Shown piece after piece: positions 58,901 to 64,000 of a stretch of 64,000 nucleotides of DNA (its first letter is position 1; each line of letters begins with the position of its first letter). Location of the stretch: assembly GCA_958496175.1 (NCBI GenBank), contig OY292280.1, positions 22,683,877-22,747,876 of the forward strand, read 5' to 3'. The translations under genes were made by a program, and so were the position numbers. The notes beneath the pieces are model-generated. The model did no database searches, was not told the origin of the DNA, and was given only the letters and a program-made list of their open reading frames with translations. Origin of the DNA: Sisyra terminalis (taxonomy: Eukaryota > Arthropoda > Insecta > Neuroptera > Sisyridae).

Positions 58901-61900
58901 GAGCCCTCGGCGAATTTTGTGATAGAATTAGGAGAGCCCTCGGCGAATTTAGTGAGGATTTTTTTGAGAGCCCTCGGCGAATTTTGTGATAGAATTAGGA
59001 GAGCCCTCGGCGAATTTAGTGAGGATTTTTTTGAGAGCCCTCGGCGAATTTTGTGATAGAATTAGGAGAGCCCTCGGCGAATTTAGTGAGGATTTTTTTG
59101 AGAGCCCTCGGCGAATTTTGTGATAGAATTAGGAGAGCCCTCGGCGAATTTAGTGAGGATTTTTTTGAGAGCCCTCGGCGAATTTTGTGATAGAATTAGG
59201 AGAGCCCTCGGCGAATTTAGTGAGGATTTTTTTGAGAGCCCTCGGCGAATTTTGTGATAGAATTAGGAGAGCCCTCGGCGAATTTAGTGAGGATTTTTTT
59301 GAGAGCCCTCGGCGAATTTTGTGATAGAATTAGGAGAGCCCTCGGCGAATTTAGTGAGGATTTTTTTGAGAGCCCTCGGCGAATTTTGTGATAGAATTAG
59401 GAGAGCCCTCGGCGAATTTAGTGAGGATTTTTTTGAGAGCCCTCGGCGAATTTTGTGATAGAATTAGGAGAGCCCTCGGCGAATTTAGTGAGGATTTTTT
59501 TGAGAGCCCTCGGCGAATTTTGTGATAGAATTAGGAGAGCCCTCGGCGAATTTAGTGAGGATTTTTTTGAGAGCCCTCGGCGAATTTTGTGATAGAATTA
59601 GGAGAGCCCTCGGCGAATTTAGTGAGGATTTTTTTGAGAGCCCTCGGCGAATTTTGTGATAGAATTAGGAGAGCCCTCGGCGAATTTAGTGAGGATTTTT
59701 TTGAGAGCCCTCGGCGAATTTTGTGATAGAATTAGGAGAGCCCTCGGCGAATTTAGTGAGGATTTTTTTGAGAGCCCTCGGCGAATTTTGTGATAGAATT
59801 AGGAGAGCCCTCGGCGAATTTAGTGAGGATTTTTTTGAGAGCCCTCGGCGAATTTTGTGATAGAATTAGGAGAGCCCTCGGCGAATTTAGTGAGGATTTT
59901 TTTGAGAGCCCTCGGCGAATTTTGTGATAGAATTAGGAGAGCCCTCGGCGAATTTAGTGAGGATTTTTTTGAGAGCCCTCGGCGAATTTTGTGATAGAAT
60001 TAGGAGAGCCCTCGGCGAATTTAGTGAGGATTTTTTTGAGAGCCCTCGGCGAATTTTGTGATAGAATTAGGAGAGCCCTCGGCGAATTTAGTGAGGATTT
60101 TTTTGAGAGCCCTCGGCGAATTTTGTGATAGAATTAGGAGAGCCCTCGGCGAATTTAGTGAGGATTTTTTTGAGAGCCCTCGGCGAATTTTGTGATAGAA
60201 TTAGGAGAGCCCTCGGCGAATTTAGTGAGGATTTTTTTGAGAGCCTCGGCGAATTTTGTGATAGAATTAGGAGAGCCCTCGGCGAATTTAGTGAGGATTT
60301 TTTTGAGAGCCCTCGGCGAATTTTGTGATAGAATTAGGAGAGCCCTCGGCGAATTTAGTGAGGATTTTTTTGAGAGCCCTCGGCGAATTTTGTGATAGAA
60401 TTAGGAGAGCCCTCGGCGAATTTAGTGAGGATTTTTTTGAGAGCCCTCGGCGAATTTTGTGATAGAATTAGGAGAGCCCTCGGCGAATTTAGTGAGGATT
60501 TTTTTGAGAGCCCTCGGCGAATTTTGTGATAGAATTAGGAGAGCCCTCGGCGAATTTAGTGAGGATTTTTTGAGAGCCCTCGGCGAATTTTGTGATAGAA
60601 TTAGGAGAGCCCTCGGCGAATTTAGTGAGGATTTTTTTGAGAGCCCTCGGCGAATTTTGTGATAGAATTAGGAGAGCCCTCGGCGAATTTAGTGAGGATT
60701 TTTTTGAGAGCCCTCGGCGAATTTTGTGATAGAATTAGGAGAGCCCTCGGCGAATTTAGTGAGGATTTTTTTGAGAGCCCTCGGCGAATTTTGTGATAGA
60801 ATTAGGAGAGCCCTCGGCGAATTTAGTGAGGATTTTTTTGAGAGCCCTCGGCGAATTTTGTGATAGAATTAGGAGAGCCCTCGGCGAATTTAGTGAGGAT
60901 TTTTTTGAGAGCCCTCGGCGAATTTTGTGATAGAATTAGGAGAGCCCTCGGCGAATTTAGTGAGGATTTTTTTGAGAGCCCTCGGCGAATTTTGTGATAG
61001 AATTAGGAGAGCCCTCGGCGAATTTAGTGAGGATTTTTTTGAGAGCCCTCGGCGAATTTTGTGATAGAATTAGGAGAGCCCTCGGCGAATTTAGTGAGGA
61101 TTTTTTTGAGAGCCCTCGGCGAATTTTGTGATAGAATTAGGAGAGCCCTCGGCGAATTTAGTGAGGATTTTTTTGAGAGCCCTCGGCGAATTTTGTGATA
61201 GAATTAGGAGAGCCCTCGGCGAATTTAGTGAGGATTTTTTTGAGAGCCCTCGGCGAATTTTGTGATAGAATTAGGAGAGCCCTCGGCGAATTTAGTGAGG
61301 ATTTTTTTGAGAGCCCTCGGCGAATTTTGTGATAGAATTAGGAGAGCCCTCGGCGAATTTAGTGAGGATTTTTTTGAGAGCCCTCGGCGAATTTTGTGAT
61401 AGAATTAGGAGAGCCCTCGGCGAATTTAGTGAGGATTTTTTTGAGAGCCCTCGGCGAATTTTGTGATAGAATTAGGAGAGCCCTCGGCGAATTTAGTGAG
61501 GATTTTTTTGAGAGCCCTCGGCGAATTTTGTGATAGAATTAGGAGAGCCCTCGGCGAATTTAGTGAGGATTTTTTTGAGAGCCCTCGGCGAATTTGTGAT
61601 AGAATTAGGAGAGCCCTCGGCGAATTTAGTGAGGATTTTTTTGAGAGCCCTCGGCGAATTTTGTGATAGAATTAGGAGAGCCCTCGGCGAATTTAGTGAG
61701 GATTTTTTTGAGAGCCCTCGGCGAATTTTGTGATAGAATTAGGAGAGCCCTCGGCGAATTTAGTGAGGATTTTTTTGAGAGCCCTCGGCGAATTTTGTGA
61801 TAGAATTAGGAGAGCCCTCGGCGAATTTAGTGAGGATTTTTTTGAGAGCCCTCGGCGAATTTTGTGATAGAATTAGGAGAGCCCTCGGCGAATTTAGTGA

Positions 61901-64000
61901 GGATTTTTTTGAGAGCCCTCGGCGAATTTTGTGATAGAATTAGGAGAGCCCTCGGCGAATTTAGTGAGGATTTTTTTGAGAGCCCTCGGCGAATTTTGTG
62001 ATAGAATTAGGAGAGCCCTCGGCGAATTTAGTGAGGATTTTTTTGAGAGCCCTCGGCGAATTTTGTGATAGAATTAGGAGAGCCCTCGGCGAATTTAGTG
62101 AGGATTTTTTTGAGAGCCCTCGGCGAATTTTGTGATAGAATTAGGAGAGCCCTCGGCGAATTTAGTGAGGATTTTTTTGAGAGCCCTCGGCGAATTTTGT
62201 GATAGAATTAGGAGAGCCCTCGGCGAATTTAGTGAGGATTTTTTTGAGAGCCCTCGGCGAATTTTGTGATAGAATTAGGAGAGCCCTCGGCGAATTTAGT
62301 GAGGATTTTTTTGAGAGCCCTCGGCGAATTTTGTGATAGAATTAGGAGAGCCCTCGGCGAATTTAGTGAGGATTTTTTTGAGAGCCCTCGGCGAATTTTG
62401 TGATAGAATTAGGAGAGCCCTCGGCGAATTTAGTGAGGATTTTTTTGAGAGCCCTCGGCGAATTTTGTGATAGAATTAGGAGAGCCCTCGGCGAATTTAG
62501 TGAGGATTTTTTTGAGAGCCCTCGGCGAATTTTGTGATAGAATTAGGAGAGCCCTCGGCGAATTTAGTGAGGATTTTTTTGAGAGCCCTCGGCGAATTTT
62601 GTGATAGAATTAGGAGAGCCCTCGGCGAATTTAGTGAGGATTTTTTTGAGAGCCCTCGGCGAATTTTGTGATAGAATTAGGAGAGCCCTCGGCGAATTTA
62701 GTGAGGATTTTTTTGAGAGCCCTCGGCGAATTTTGTGATAGAATTAGGAGAGCCCTCGGCGAATTTAGTGAGGATTTTTTTGAGAGCCCTCGGCGAATTT
62801 TGTGATAGAATTAGGAGAGCCCTCGGCGAATTTAGTGAGGATTTTTTTGAGAGCCCTCGGCGAATTTTGTGATAGAATTAGGAGAGCCCTCGGCGAATTT
62901 AGTGAGGATTTTTTTGAGAGCCCTCGGCGAATTTTGTGATAGAATTAGGAGAGCCCTCGGCGAATTTAGTGAGGATTTTTTTGAGAGCCCTCGGCGAATT
63001 TTGTGATAGAATTAGGAGAGCCCTCGGCGAATTTAGTGAGGATTTTTTTGAGAGCCCTCGGCGAATTTTGTGATAGAATTAGGAGAGCCCTCGGCGAATT
63101 TAGTGAGGATTTTTTTGAGAGCCCTCGGCGAATTTTGTGATAGAATTAGGAGAGCCCTCGGCGAATTTAGTGAGGATTTTTTTGAGAGCCCTCGGCGAAT
63201 TTTGTGATAGAATTAGGAGAGCCCTCGGCGAATTTAGTGAGGATTTTTTTGAGAGCCCTCGGCGAATTTTGTGATAGAATTAGGAGAGCCCTCGGCGAAT
63301 TTAGTGAGGATTTTTTTGAGAGCCCTCGGCGAATTTTGTGATAGAATTAGGAGAGCCCTCGGCGAATTTAGTGAGGATTTTTTTGAGAGCCCTCGGCGAA
63401 TTTTGTGATAGAATTAGGAGAGCCCTCGGCGAATTAGTGAGGATTTTTTTGAGAGCCCTCGGCGAATTTTGTGATAGAATTAGGAGAGCCCTCGGCGAAT
63501 TTAGTGAGGATTTTTTTGAGAGCCCTCGGCGAATTTTGTGATAGAATTAGGAGAGCCCTCGGCGAATTTAGTGAGGATTTTTTTGAGAGCCCTCGGCGAA
63601 TTTTGTGATAGAATTAGGAGAGCCCTCGGCGAATTTAGTGAGGATTTTTTTGAGAGCCCTCGGCGAATTTTGTCGATAGAATTAGGAGAGCCCTCGGCGA
63701 ATTTAGTGAGGATTTTTTTGAGAGCCCTCGGCGAATTTTGTGATAGAATTAGGAGAGCCCTCGGCGAATTTAGTGAGGATTTTTTTGAGAGCCCTCGGCG
63801 AATTTTGTGATAGAATTAGGAGAGCCCTCGGCGAATTTAGTGAGGATTTTTTTGAGAGCCCTCGGCGAATTTTGTGATAGAATAGGAGAGCCTCGCGAAT
63901 TAGTGAGGATTTTTTTGAGAGCCCTCGGCGAATTTTGTGATAGAATTAGGGAGAGCCCTCGGCGAATTTAGTGAGGATTTTTTTGAGAGCCCTCGGCGAA
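55951..64000. repeat. 67-bp satellite, ~120 copies, running off the window
   Basis: Each 67-bp unit is a dimer of 33- and 34-bp halves. Both begin 'gagagccctcggcgaattt', then one continues 'tgtgatagaattag' and the other 'agtgaggattttttt'. By my count 30 of 67 bases are G or C, far above the flanks. Copies look identical from 55951 to ~60240. After that I see single-base indels near 60245, 60567, 61593, 63436 and 63674, and several together at 63883-63950. The stop TGATAG in one of three frames limits open frames to ~67-90 codons, which are not genes. Confidence 0.98.

Noticed and set aside
55951..64000. Frames such as MIELGEPSANL..RALGEF.. in the 67-bp array
   Set aside because: They follow from a 67-bp period rotating through the three frames until TGATAG stops them. 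The longer ones arise at indels that are probably sequence errors.

Overview
This window is almost entirely repetitive, AT-rich nuclear DNA from an animal, most likely an arthropod such as an insect. That placing is inferred from exon-like blocks bounded by metazoan splice signals (GTAAGT donors, pyrimidine-rich CAG acceptors) with introns of only 68-82 nt, AATAAA poly(A) signals, and long tandem satellites. I see no prokaryotic gene organisation and recognise no conserved housekeeping gene. The setting looks like heterochromatin or the edge of a satellite domain.

Layout: (1) 1-235 is the end of a ~338-bp satellite array. (2) 236-7302 is a long inverted-repeat (foldback-like) element, E1, with arms of ~2.2 kb around a ~2.6-kb loop. 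(3) 7325-11690 is a mirror-image copy of the right half of E1. It shares only a 22-bp spacer with E1 and so forms a giant palindrome centred near 7313. (4) About 11640-19303 is an array of ~22 satellite monomers of 338-339 bp. (5) 19304-26610 is E2, a near-identical second copy of E1 with one extra 338-bp monomer in its loop. (6) 26611-53262 is a macrosatellite of six complete 4.19-4.21-kb units (A-F) plus a partial unit (G). (7) 53263-55950 is the only single-copy stretch and holds one plausible coding exon on the minus strand. (8) 55951-64000 is a very homogeneous 67-bp satellite that runs off the window.

The repeat classes are not independent. The ~338-bp satellite monomer recurs as a divergent subfamily inside the loops of E1 and E2 (two and three consecutive starts spaced exactly 338 bp) and, further decayed, as a 747-bp block inside each 4.2-kb unit. 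The arms of E1, E2 and the mirror copy each carry the same package: a cluster of TGACGTCA palindromes, a tRNA-like module with A and B boxes, and a degenerate spliced gene fragment.

Each 4.2-kb unit has a fixed order: an 86-codon ATG-started frame followed 157 bp later by AATAAA, a 12-bp minisatellite, satellite-derived DNA, a 180-bp imperfect hairpin with a promoter-like loop, and an exon-like block with splice signals. Differences in unit length are accounted for exactly by minisatellite copy number plus one 17-bp indel in unit F. Units A and D, and B and E, match each other best, suggesting a three-unit (~12.6-kb) higher-order repeat. No protein here is identified by family; the coding calls are candidates only.
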